Below the pieces are notes generated by a model that did no database searches, was not told where the DNA came from, and was given only the letters and a program-made list of their open reading frames with translations. From Gnetum montanum (Eukaryota > Streptophyta > Gnetopsida > Gnetales > Gnetaceae), in assembly GCA_015680685.1 (NCBI GenBank), contig MNCI01016273.1, positions 1,358,273 through 1,418,272 on the forward strand: 60,000 nucleotides of DNA. Direction: 5' to 3'. Below are positions 10,691 through 22,426 of the stretch, in pieces (the stretch's first letter is position 1; each line of letters opens with the position of its first letter). A program made the translations under genes and the position numbers.

Positions 10691-12975
10691 CTATGTTCTT
10701 GATGGTGGTGGCTCCTCCATTGGCTACTTCCCTTTATCATCAATCTTCTTAAATTGATATCTATTTAGTAGCACTTGAAGCTTTTCCTCCTTTGTTCTAA
10801 GATCATGTATCATCCATGCCTATTGTGCGATGTGTGATTGGGTTGGTACATTTCATGAACATGGAAACTGTAGGAACATTTAATTTGGTTTAAGGTACAA
10901 TGCCATAAACTCTACTTGTTCTTCTTCAAATGCTCTAGCTATTTTCCATAATTCTTGATAATTTGATATTCTTATGGCCAAGTTAGATACAACATCTTTC
11001 TAGCCCTAGTAGTTAGCTTTTACTATTTTAAGCTCTAAATTTACCACATGCAACTTGAGTGAAGCCTCTTTTCTATAAGCAAATTCTTTCTCATATAAGG
11101 TCTACTCTACTACTACATGTTGCTCTAATTCATTTCTATGCCCACCTACTATTAACATGGCCAAGTTAGCATATTAGAGATTTGCTAACCCCATGTATTT
11201 TGTAAGGTCCTTAATTTGTAGCTCTTTATCCTTAATCTTAGCTTGGTGGACATGGGCTAGGATATCCAAGATTAGCTACCAGTCTAGATTTTGTGGTGAA
11301 ATTAAGCTAATCTTGGCTTTAGCCATCAGGATTTCTTTCTCGTTAATCTGCTTATACATGACCACCTGATCATAGAAATGCTCTTTGAGCCTCTCATACT
11401 TCATTGCTTCATTTCTCCACATGCTTATCTCAATTGCAAGATTTTGATGAATAGCATAGTCTTCTTCTATTGATAATGTCTTATTTTCTCTAGCCAACTA
11501 GCTCATGTCTTGGCTGACTCGTACTAGTTGATCTTAGAGTTGCTAGATGCTCTCCTCGAGGACATTCTTTTACTTCTCCACATTGGTCAACCAACTATTG
11601 TCTACAACTAATTGTTTCTTTTCTTCTTGCAGGGTGCTAAGTGCCATGGCATGTGTTTATGTCTATGCTTTGGTCACTAAGGCATACCAAACTACCTTCT
11701 CCTTCTCATTTTTCATAAGTTTCCCTATCTAAAGTAGTCTATTGAGAACATCTTCATGTTCAGTAGGAATCATTGAGGAACTGACAAGTATTTGAGCATA
11801 TATTTCTCTTAAAAAATCTATTGGTGAAACCACAAGGACATTAAAGGACTTCTTAATATTATTAGTGATCACTTTTACAACTCCCAATGCATCCTAATGC
11901 TGCATAACCACTACCATGGCTTCCTCTCTAGTCTCTAGCATCACTTGAAATCATGCAACATTTTCAGAAATTTGTCATGACTAGGCATCTCCTCATCCTA
12001 TTTGCAATGATATTTGGCAATTGGCAAGGTTTGTTGATAAGGTGCACCACACTACATCATCAATTACCTTATAGAGATTGGTTTCCTCTCGTGTTCCCCA
12101 ACTGACAGTCTCTACAATTTGTTGCAAATGACTCATTGAAGGCTTGTAATCTTGTAGTGGTAGTGGTGGAACTTGTTGTTATTATTCCTGTTATTGTTTT
12201 TATTATTGATTATTTAGTTGCTACTTACTAGGAATTGCTTGCTATTGCTGAATAGTAGTTTGGATGGTTTTAGCAAGATTTGAGCCTGTTGCTCCCTTAG
12301 TGCCTATTTGTTTCTCCAACTAATCTTTCTTTAATGGTCCAGGTTTTGACATTTCAACATATGATGCATTTTGAACCTTTCTCAAAACATCATTTGTATA
12401 ACCCAAAATACTTACCTACTTAGATAGCTTCCTAATTAGGCAAGGAAATGGTAGTGTAGGCTTCCCCACCTTCTTCTCTTCAAAATGCCTTTGGAATTCA
12501 ATGAAGTATATATGGATGATGTTTGCATTAGATTTCTCCATCATAATGATGCTTCCTATAGTAGCATAAGTAGATATTCTGTTAAGTCTCTTAGTTGGGA
12601 ACAGGTGGTAGGTGCTGATCTTGAAATATATTTTCTCTTCTCTAGTCAGCTCACTATATTCCTTATCTTCCTTGCCATAGGCTCTATGTAGCCATAATCT
12701 CTTCATTGTAGTATTAGACCTTGTTAATATTATCCCCTTTATTTGGCAAAATAAGGGCTTTGATTATCACCTCCACTAAGTATGGTATAGAAATTCCCTC
12801 TATCTTTACTATAGCATTAGTTTGTTTATTTTTCCAAAATTGGAGGCTCTTTCCTAGGTACCATTCTCCACTTGTTTTCAAAGTGGACCATTAGGGAGCT
12901 TATTGGAGTTGGGTTCTGATAACATCTAGGTTAAACTCCATAAATGGACCAAAGCTAAGTTCCACAATTACTATG
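10691..12975 (-). pseudogene. Accessory ORF of outer element, C-terminal 9/10
   Basis: Interrupted minus-strand ORF; its N-terminal part lies at 22192-22426 across the E1 insertion. Open stretch 12416-12706 shows REEKIYFKISTYHLFPTKRL, then EKSNANIIHIYFIEFQRHFEEK and LPFPCLIRKLSK. This resembles the Pfam 'putative plant transposon protein' domain, whose members typically read 'HNLLPTSH...GKKINVG...FPSLITELC'. Further on, 11276-11497 is Lys/Glu-rich with predicted coiled-coil character (YERLKEHFYDQVVMYKQINE). The tail reads PMEEPPPSRT followed by a stop at 10691-10693, matching the tails of E1, E2 and E3. Many stops make it a pseudogene. Function is unknown. Confidence 0.75.
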
Positions 12976-12980
12976 GACAT

Positions 12981-13850
12981 TGATAAGTGGCAAGGTGCCC
13001 CTATGCTCAACCATATAAATCACAAGTGTTCACACACGATCAAGTCAAATTCTATGAATGGGACTAGTTGTGGTATCTAGGTCATTATGCTCTAATCACA
13101 GTTCACTATCTTCCCACTTGGACTAGTGGTAGCTTTGTCACATATGGTTTAGTCCAAAGTGAGGTGTATGATGTTTTCTAATTCTACTTTGATCCTAATG
13201 ATGATAAAGAGGTAAATTAATTAAGCTAATGAATAATGGAAAATAAGATCTAAACTAGCCTATGTGTGATGAGTATCTACTCTTAATCATTTGTATATGT
13301 CTTGGAATTCATGAGACTACTTCTGGGATTTTCAAGTGTATGTCACTGGTTGTGCCAAATAATACACTATTGGATTACCGAGTACTTCCAGTTCAACACT
13401 CATGATTAAGGTGTACACATTCTACTTAACAACAAGAATAGTAAATAGCAAAAAATAAAAATATTTAAATAAAGAAAATAGTAAATCATTAACACTTAAA
13501 AGAAATAATAATCTAAGTGGATGCTAAAATTATGGAAGTAATCTCAATCTTTATTGTGAGTCATTTAATGTATCCAAGTACAGCACACTTGAACAAAGGT
13601 GTTGCATGATTATAAACATCACACTACGAGCATGCACTAGGAACAACAAGACTCTAAGACTAATAGAAAGTAAGAACTAAAACTAAAACTCTACTACTTA
13701 TTACCTCCTTCAATCATGCATCCAAGTGTTGTATTTATAAGCCAGCATAGAGGAGATGACATCCAATGTTCAACATCACTTCCTAGCCTCAACATCGGGG
13801 CTTTGACATTGGATATCAGATGTTGGGGCCTAACAAATCATGACTCATCG
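12981..13850 (-). mobile_element. 3' LTR of E1
   Basis: Begins TGATAAGTGGCAAGG and ends GACTCATCG; followed by TACCCCCATGAC, the polypurine-tract complement. Contains CTTTATTGTG (AATAAAG on the element strand, near 13548) and TGTATTTATAAG (TATA box on the element strand, near 13730). Confidence 0.92.
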
Positions 13851-14037
13851 TACCCCCATGACTAAATGAAAACTCATCCTTAAGTTAAACAAAATGAGGA
13901 ACAAGTTCTTTACAAAATATTGAGAAGGTATGGGATTATTGATTGACTTAAATATTAATCAAAACAATTAGCTCTTGCATGTCATAATGGTGTAATACAA
14001 ATAATAGGATACATTATTACAGAAAAAATTGGAAAGC

Positions 14038-16660
14038 TCATGTAGTGCTCATAGGTGGTGGATCCTCCATTAGTTGCTTCCTTTTATCATTAGGCTTTTA
14101 AAATTTGTAATGATTTAGTAATGCTTGTAGCTTCTCCTCTTTCATCCTTGGGTCTTGTATTGTCCAGGCTATTAGGCTGATGTGTGCTAGCACTAGTACA
14201 TCCCAAGGACAAGGTAGTTATGGGAACATCTGATCAGCCTTCACATACCAAGCCACAAACTACCGTCATTCCTCCTCAAAGGCTCTAATGTTTTCTTTGA
14301 GTTAATGACAATTCTATGTTTGCCACTTGTAGCTTCTGCAAAGCATCCTTTTGATCTGTAAACTCCTTTTTCATACAATGCATAAGTGGTTGCTACCTAC
14401 TTCTCTAGCTCATTTCAAGGTCAACCTACTATTAACATGGCAAGGTTGGCATATCTGAGGTTAGCCAACACCATGTATTCTTTGAAATCTTCAATATGTA
14501 GGTCTTTATTCTTTACTTTCACTTAGTGGACCAAGGCATAAATGTCTATAATTCATTGCCACTCAGCATTTTGTATTGACAAGGAGCCGATGTGGTCTTT
14601 GGCCATCTGGATCTCTTTTTCATTTATCTATTTGTACATGTTGACTTGGTCATGGAAATGTTTCTTCAATTTCTCATGCTTCTTGGCCTTGTTTTGCCAT
14701 GTGCTAATTTCAATTATTGATTTTTGATGAATAGTATAAATCTCCTCCATTGAAAGGATTTCGTTCTCTTTGGCCAATCTATTATTATCTTTGTTAACTC
14801 TTACCAATTTTTCTCTCAACTAGTAGAAAATTTCTTCTAAGATATTCTTTTGCTTCTTAATTATGGTCAACCTTGAATTCTCCTCATCAAGCTACTTATT
14901 TTCTTCTTGTGTCATGGTCAACACATTTTTTTATGCATGGTATTGTGCATTAGTAGCAAAGGTATTCTAGACCTCCTCTTTTTCTTTTTTTGCAGTTGCA
15001 TTCTTCTTAGTTAGCTTGGCCAACTGCTTCATCCTCAATTTTTCTAGATGGTTAATATAACAAAATGGATAGGCTCCCATCTCAGCTCTTAGGATAGCCA
15101 ACTCCTATTATAGTCTTTGTACTTATACTTTTAGATGCTCTACACTGAATTCGACCATGACCAACTTTTCTTTTATGGTGATGAGGTTTGACTGTGCTAT
15201 AGTGACATCACTAGGGATGTCAAATGAAGTGATCATCACTTGTCTCATCTACAGAAGTTGATTCAAAACATGCTCAAGAACCACAGGAGTCATTAAAGTC
15301 CTAGCTAGCATCTATGCATCTTTGTTCCTAGTAAGATCTATTGGGGGCATAATAGGCATATTGAATGATTCTTTGATATGATCTATGATTACTTTTGCTA
15401 TGCCTACTGGATAGTTTTGAGTGCTATTTGGAAGGATGTGGCATTCCCAAATATTTACCTAGACCATTAGGATCCTCCTCCTCTTGATTTTAGTGAGATC
15501 TCCCCCTGTATTGGATTAGCTAAAACTATGGATTATACAGCATCATCCATCACTTTGAAGAGGTTGGACTCATCCTTGCTTCCTTAGCTAACATCTTTAG
15601 CGATCTTCTATAAATGCCTCATCAAGGTCCTATAATCTTGTAGTGGCAGTAGTGCAAAAGATTATGTTTGTGGACACTGCTTAGGCTCACGTTGTATTTT
15701 TTCTTCTGACCTTGCCTCCTTCTCCACCTCTTTCTCCTCACCAAGATCTTTTCTTGGTGTTGCATGTTTGAAAAGTTCAGTGGAAGAGGCATTTTGAGCC
15801 TTCTTTGGGATATCATTCATATATCTTAGATTTCTAGTATGCTTGCACTACCTTTTGATTAGGTAATGGAATGGAAGTATTGGTTTTCCTACCTTCTTTT
15901 CTTTGAACCAACATTGAATTTTAGTGAAGTAAAACTAGGGAATATTTCCTGCAAATTTACCTATTAAAATAGCACTTCCCCTAGCTACATATGTTAAAAT
16001 TCAATTGAGCCATTTTATGGGAAATACGTGGTGAGTTCCAATCTTGAAATACATCTTCTCTTCCAAAGTCATTTCATTATACATTTTATCCTTCTTACTA
16101 TACATCCATTTCAACCATAGTTTTTTGGTCTTGCAGTCAGATCTAGTGTATAGATGGGCTAACTTAGCCCCTTCATTTGGTATATTAAGATCCATAGTAA
16201 TTGCTTTAACTAAGAATAATATGTTTACTCCACAAATATTTATGGTGGTACCCTCATCTTTGTTGTGCCAGAATTAATGAGTTTCACCAAGGTACCACTT
16301 GCCACTATCCAAAAGGATGGGCCAAAAGGGAGATGCCTTCAATTGTATCTGAATCACTTCTAGATCAAACACCATGAATGGGGTGAAATTTATTTCCATG
16401 ATAACTAAGGTTAACATGGACTTCTCTTGAATGGAAACAAGGTATTCAAGGGGCAATGTGAGACATTGTCCTTGCATGAGAGCCTGCGATTTAATAGCCT
16501 TTCCTTAGACTAACATTCTAGTAGTAGAAGCCTCTTAGTGAATGCTGAAAGATTGGGCTTCTTGTCCCATGTGTTCTACATGTTTGCCTTATTGGCCACC
16601 TTGTGGGCACTTAGCTACTCTTTACGAAGGTTCATATTATGCACCTCCTTTTGGGGCCAT
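14038..16660 (-). pseudogene. Accessory ORF of E1
   Basis: Minus-strand ORF, about 870 codons with several stops. The start at 16660 reads MAPKGG, comparable to MAPKRIPKGEP in the outer copy and MASKRVPK in E4, so the start is conserved. Segment 16274-16477 carries the FMVFDLEVIQIQL and GKWYLGET motifs, followed by FWHNKDEGT. Segment 16001-16195 reads LEEKMYFKIGTHHVFPIKWLN, then PILPFPYLIKR at about 15870, the transposon-protein-like domain. Segment 14628-14819 is a coiled coil (RLAKENEILSMEEIYTIHQ). The C-terminus reads QLMEDPPPMSTT before the stop at 14038-14040. No catalytic motif is recognised. Confidence 0.75.
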
Positions 16661-18551
16661 TTACCATCAAGCAAAGATCAAGTGTTACTAAGGTTGTATT
16701 CTTTATCATTAATTAGTTTATACCTTACTTGTTACCTTAGTTCATTAAGTTCTTAATTCATATGGTCACAAAGTTAGAAAAATTTACAATAAAAATCTCC
16801 AAAAAGTGTCTATCTTCTTTACAACCCTTCGCAATTGGTCCCTTTTTCCTTATGTGTGGCTTATAATGATGGTTATGGTTCCTTAGGTGGAAAAACTAAG
16901 GTTCCTAGCATTAATACAATTAATTTTTCATGATAATGCTTAAGGTTTTTCACATTCTTTTCCTTATGATTCCTTCTAAGTGATAGCCAATTTTAGTAAT
17001 TTCGTGCAAGGTTCACACACAAGAACCCCTTGCACCCCCCATCCACACCCCCACCCCTGGCTAACTAACTTAAAGATTCCTAGTTAAGGTAGGTGACATA
17101 GAAATCAAAGTGGTAGAAAGCCAAATATCATAAGTGAGAAGTGGGTGCATAGATCTCTTAAGTTGTGAGAGAAAATTTATACAACTCCCCTAACAGCAAA
17201 TGATGAAAATGAAGTTCGAGCATTGTGAGGGTCATATGTAGTCTTTATTCGACCCAACATCAAGTATGTGACATTGCATTAGACATGACATTAGGTAGGC
17301 AATGTTGGGGTCCATGAATTTTTACTAGATTGGGTAGTTGATCATGGAAACTAAAGCTCTATGATTTTTTGGAAAGTTTGAGGTTAATTCCATCAATATG
17401 GGGTAAGTGGAAAATCAGTTTGAGACACCGAAAGTGTGATAGGATGGAGTCAGTGAGATGAAAAGCACTAGAATGAGCAAGAAAAAGGGCATTGAAATTG
17501 AAGTTGTGGATGGATCACATGATATGGAATGGGAAACAATCATATATAATACTTTAGCACTTGAAGGATGAAGAATTATATGGTTGTGTCAAACAAGTAC
17601 AAGTTACAAAAGATACACAAGTGGGTCATCCCCAAAGTAGACTCTAGCCTATGATGCCCTTATGTAACCACACTTAAAAATGTTCATACACACAAAAAGG
17701 GTTGAATGTAATGCATACCTATGAAACAAAACACGCATGTTAAAACCACCAATTTGAGATAATAACTCCATGTCACACAAAACCACAAGTTATGATCACT
17801 GGAACAGTGAGATGAGATGGACTATAGAAAGGATTGTAGATGAGATGAGATGGTAAGACATGAGGTGTCTTACCATGGACACAATGAACCCTTGTGTGTT
17901 ATTAATGGTTAAATAATCATGAGCCCTTATTTCCAAGTTTCAAGCTAATTCCACACCATCTTGTAGTGACATCACATCATTTCATCATGTCGATGGACAA
18001 TCATAAGACTATCATAATTATGAGGAGTAACATTATTTGGCATTTTGTCCAAGGAAGGAGCTTTATTTATGGCACATGCATATTTTTTTTCTTGTTCACT
18101 CTTTTTTTTTTATTCTAAGAAGCCACCAACCTTTAGTCATGGATACATGTCTTTCTAGTGGAACCCACAAAAGTTTATTCAATGTTGTTTTAGGTTACTC
18201 TTACTTCCATTTCTCATTAGATCTACAAGGATATGATTACAACCTTGGCAACATGATAGAATATAGAGAAGTGGCCAAAGAGAATTCACAAATCCCCTTG
18301 ATGTCACACCCTTTACATTTTGCCTTGGTTTTGCACTCTTCTATCTAGACACAATGATTATAGATTTATTATTAGGTCGGATGATGGAAAATATTATCCT
18401 TATTACTAGGGCAAGAACCTCTTATTAATGGAATGAATGGATGGATGGATGTCATGGTCTCAATGTCTAAAAAATTAGTCCCTTATGACTGGATAACATA
18501 GAGAAAACCTCACCTCAATGGGCTACATGATCATTTTATTCACAAGAGAGA
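16661..18551 (-). other. E1 spacer between accessory ORF and gag
   Basis: Non-coding but conserved in E2, E3, E4 and the outer element. Blocks include the 'GCCCTTATGTAACCACAC' segment near 17650, 'GACATGAGGTGTCTTACC' near 17858, a T-rich tract (18078-18115; A-rich on the element strand) and 'AAGAACCTCTTATTAATGG' near 18411. A TATA-like and repeat module lies at 17225-17310. Confidence 0.75.
17225..17310 (-). promoter_or_regulatory. U3-like module inside E1 spacer
   Basis: A degenerate TATA-like word (GTCATATGTAG, 17231-17241) is followed by CCAACATC, GACATTG, GACATTAGG and CAATGTTGGGG words. The E1 LTR carries the same kind of words (CAACATC, GACATTGGATATC, ATGTTGGGG) next to its own TATA box. 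Order and strand are the same as in the LTR. Promoter activity is inference. Confidence 0.4.
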
Positions 18552-21204
18552 TTACACAACAAAGAAAATGAAAACAACAACTAGAAAAAATTGGAAGAAA
18601 TAAGAAAAATTGGAAGAAACAAGAAAAATTGGATCAAGAAAGAGGAAAATGACAAAAAATTGTAAAATAAATAGATGAAAAGCACTTAAGAATCCTGAAG
18701 ATTTGAAAAGGGGGTGACCCCCAGGACTAAGCATTTGGTCATGACAAGGATTAATAAATGGATAAATAGGATCCATGCATGTATGAAACATTGGTAACCT
18801 TTCATGCCCTAGCCATTGGATATTTGTTTGTGGTGTGATGCCTGGGTAGAAAAATGATTGGTCACACACTTGATTGTTAAATGTATAGTGGGTCAAGGTA
18901 TGTGGTGTGTTAATGTTATGGATGTCTGGCCCATGATTGCACCCTTGATCATGATATGGTATGCATGGATTTATTTGTTTGCCCACACTATTAGATTCAT
19001 TGTTTAGGTTTGGGATTGGAGTAATGATGGATGGCAATCCTTGTGTATGATCAAAGGATGGTGGTTGAGACAAGAAAGGTGATGCATTAGATTTGCATTA
19101 TGCTGGTTTAGATGATGTGGTGGATCCATGCATGGTATGATTCAACTTACAACCTTTTCTCCAGGAGGGACTTTTCTTACATTGTGGTTGAGACCCACTA
19201 GTATCAGCATGTCTCTGCACATTTGCAGCACAAGTGGCATTTGTTTGTTGGTATTGTGATGCTAAATCTTCTTCTATCATTGGTAGTGGCCTGTAATGAG
19301 ATGGCATATGAGAATATCAAGGGTAGGATGGATGGTAAGAGGTACAAGGTGGTGATCCTTCAAGGGATGTCATGGGTTGATGGTACCCAGGAGAGTGATA
19401 GTGAAAATTTGAGGTAGAGGATGTAGAACTAGTTGGAGAAATAAGGTGTTGAACATAATATCCATGCAATTTTAGTGGATAGGATAGATAGAGATGATTT
19501 GGTGGTGGCCTCCCCCATAATTTTGGTTGTTTCCACTATGGTTTATGATTGTGTTGAGGCTAGTAGTAAGTCCTCCTAGGATGGTACGGTCAATTGTGGG
19601 ACTATTTATAATTTCCTTGTGGGAGAGGAAATCTCCTAAGCATGTGCTTTTGCACAAATGTTGAATTTAAGGCACTTTCCCAATACTCCTATAGATTCAA
19701 CAACATTGGACAATGGTCCTTCAGGTGGTCATATATGTATATGTCACATCCATTATCTTTATCTATGGTTGATTCTATAGCCTCACTTTCTTTACCTATT
19801 CTTCCCATTTGCCAAAAATTGTTCTTAGCTATTTCTTGGTTTTGTATCATTTGTTGATTATGATCAGTTGGCTCATTTTTCATGATCCTCTCCTCAACTA
19901 TCTCAATGAAAGTTGTAATGTTTTCATATACCCATTTGGACATCCTATCAAACTTTGCTTCAAGTTCATCAATAAACTTCTATATTGGAAAAGTTTATTG
20001 CAAAATCACCTTATCAAGAGTGATTTCATTTTCCTTACCATAGATCTAGACCTTCTTCTATTGAAGGGTTGGGTCCCATTGATATTTCTCAACATTCTCC
20101 CATTTGCATATCTCTCCTTCTTCTTTTTCCACATGCTTGATTAGCTCTTGGATCTGATGGACTTGGAGCTTGTATAATCTCCCTACACATACATCCTAAG
20201 GATCTCCATTGTTTCATTATGAAGCCCATATATAATGTGGAAAAGTTTCCTTTATTCAAAGAAACCATGCCCTAGGCATATATTCAATAGGAAATAATAT
20301 CTATCTAAGGCCATGTATAAGGGTTCATGTTGTTCTTGCTTCCACTCTTGGATTTGTCTCCTCAAATTGGACACTTCTACATAACTTTGGCATTTCTCAT
20401 TGAAAATTTCCAACATTGTGAACCATCATTAGATTAAACTTGGTTTCAATGATCTATACCACACTTTATCTCTATCAATCAGTGTCCTAGAAAAGATCTT
20501 AAGCTTTTTCCATCCACTTTCAATGTTGTAATAGATATAAGCATCTTGGAAGGCTTGTAAATGATGTTATGGATCTAAATCATAGCCTCCTACAAATTTA
20601 GGGATATTATTCATATCAAGCCTTGTTAGGAAACTCTCTTTGTGATTCCTATGAGATATCTTAATGGCCTCTATTATCTTTTTCATGCTCTTAGTGGTCG
20701 AAAAGGTTTCATCGTCATTAGAAAAGTTGTGATGAAAATTTTTATTTCGTTGATGGTGATGATTGGACTTATGTTCATGTTGATGATCTTGAGTGTTTCT
20801 GTGGGTTTGATTTTTACTTTTATTCCAATCCTTTAGTGGAACTTTATCTCTATAACTATGTTCATCTTCGTCAAAACTAGAAATTTAAAGGAAATAGGGA
20901 GATGAGGATCTACAGGAATTGCCATGGCTTATATGTTGTTCCTCAGGGTCCCTTAAATTATCTTTTCTTGGTTTCAAGGAGGTCTTAGGCCTTAGGCCTC
21001 TCCTAGTTTAAGACTTACATCATCTCCTCCATGATTATCTACCTTAGGTGAATGTATTCTTGGCATGTCATCAAGGTGATCATGATCATAAGAAATTTCT
21101 ACATAAGGTTAGTCACTCCAATTTTCTTCATCATATATCTCATTATTTCTCTAATGAATGTGTTTACTATACAGTGCATCGTCACTTCCATGTCAGAGAG
21201 ACAT
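18552..21204 (-). pseudogene. gag-like ORF of E1
   Basis: Starts at 21204 with MSL, the same start as E2 and E3. The central part (about 20150-20640) matches the E2 gag region by DNA, including the segment encoding the retrotransposon gag domain, but is broken by stops. A zinc-knuckle-like stretch near 19700 reads CDIYIYDHLKDHC. The C-terminal stretch 18552-19073 has NPCIPYHDQ, LTHYTFNNQVCDQ, PMFHTCMDPIYPFINPCHDQ and GGHPLF, a Pro/Cys/His pattern conserved in the E2 and E3 gags. The E2 stop after GGYPPF is lost here, so the frame runs on into the spacer. Confidence 0.75.
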
Positions 21205-21308
21205 CATTATTGGTTTATGGTGTATGTGAGTTAATATTTTCTAAAAAATTATCGTTAATACATTTATAATGATTGTGTATAATATAACTAATCTAGATAA
21301 CTAGCACC

Positions 21309-21328
21309 ATCCCTAGGAATGGTGCAAA
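21309..21328 (-). other. Primer-binding site of E1 (degenerate)
   Basis: On the element strand TTTGCACCATTCCTAGGGAT directly follows the 5' LTR end. It is a worn form of the site seen in E3 and the outer element (TTGGCACTGTTGCTAGTGA, TTGGCATTGTTGCTAGGGA), which resembles the TGGCGCCGTTGCCGGGGA sites common in plant Ty3 elements. Confidence 0.7.
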
Positions 21329-22186
21329 TGATGAGCAGCAAGGTACCCCTACACTCAACCATATGAATCACAAGCATTCACACATGTTCTGGTTGAATTC
21401 CATGGATGGGACGAATTGTGGTTTCTAGATGATTATGTTCTAATCATAGTTCATTGTCTTTTCACTTGGACTAGTGGTAGCTTTGTCATGTATGGTTTAG
21501 TCTAGAGTGAGGTGTATGATGTTGTCTAATTCTACTTTGCTCCTAATGATGATAAAGAGGTAAATTAATTAAGCCAATGAATAATGAAAAACAAGATCTA
21601 AAATAGCATATGTGCAATTAGTATTTGCTCTTAATCATCCATATACATCTTGGACTTCATGAGACTACTTCTGGGATTGCTAAGCATATGTCACTGATTA
21701 TGCTAGACAATACACTACTACATTACCAAGTACTTCCACTTAAACACTCATGATTAAGGTGTACACATTCTAATTAACAACAAAAATAGTAAACAACAAT
21801 AAATGGGAATAGTTAACAAAAGAAAATAGTAAATAATCAATAGTTAAAAGCAATAATAATCTAAGTGAATGTTGTAATGGTGGGAGTAATGTTAGTCTTT
21901 ATTACTAGTCATGTAACGTGTTCAAGTACATCACACTCAAAAAAAGGTCATATGATTACAAACATCACACTACAAGCATGCACTAGGAATAATAGGACTC
22001 TAAGAAAGACTTAAAAAAACTAAGAACTAAAACTAAAACTCTATTACTTATTATCCCCTTTAATCATGCATCTAAGTGTTGTATTTATAGGTCAACATAG
22101 AGGAGATGACATTAGATATCCAACATCACTTCCTAGCCTTGACATTGATGCTCCAACGTTAGGGCCTAACAAATCATGACTCATTA
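21329..22186 (-). mobile_element. 5' LTR of E1
   Basis: Starts TGATGAGCAGCAAGG and ends GACTCATTA, followed by the target duplication GACAT. TATA box on the element strand near 22082 (plus-strand GTATTTATAGG); AATAAAG signal near 21894. This places U3 at only about 100 bases, R at about 180 and U5 at about 550. Confidence 0.92.
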
Positions 22187-22191
22187 GACAT

Positions 22192-22426
22192 GATGGACTT
22201 CTCCTAAATGGCTTGGAGGCATTTGGGTGACAGCATGAGGCACTACTTGTACTTTGGTAGATTGTTTGATAGCAAGCACTTGTTGATGAATGCTAAAAAA
22301 TTTTACTTCCTACTCCACATGTTTTGTCAATGGAGTTTATTCTTTAATGGGACCTCTCCCTTGGCCTCTTAGTCTTTTGATTCCTCATTGTTAGGGTTCT
22401 CCTTTTGGTATCCTTTTTGGTGCCAT
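22192..22426 (-). pseudogene. Accessory ORF of outer element, N-terminal part
   Basis: The other side of the E1 insertion. The start at 22426 reads MAPKRIPKGEP and the sequence runs into the E1 target duplication at 22187-22191, continuing beyond E1 at 12975. It has stops soon after the start. Confidence 0.75.

Larger units (their letters stand above)
12981..22186 (-). mobile_element. Element E1, complete pol-less LTR retrotransposon
   Basis: A 9206-bp element nested in the accessory ORF of the outer element. LTRs are 12981-13850 and 21329-22186; the perfect target duplication GACAT occurs at 12976-12980 and 22187-22191. On the minus strand: 5' LTR, degenerate primer-binding site, gag (21204 to 18552), spacer with an A-rich tract, accessory ORF (16660 to 14038), polypurine tract, 3' LTR. 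The two LTRs differ at many positions, mostly transitions, so the insertion is old. There is no pol region: the whole internal 7.5 kb is accounted for by gag, spacer and accessory ORF. Confidence 0.95.
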
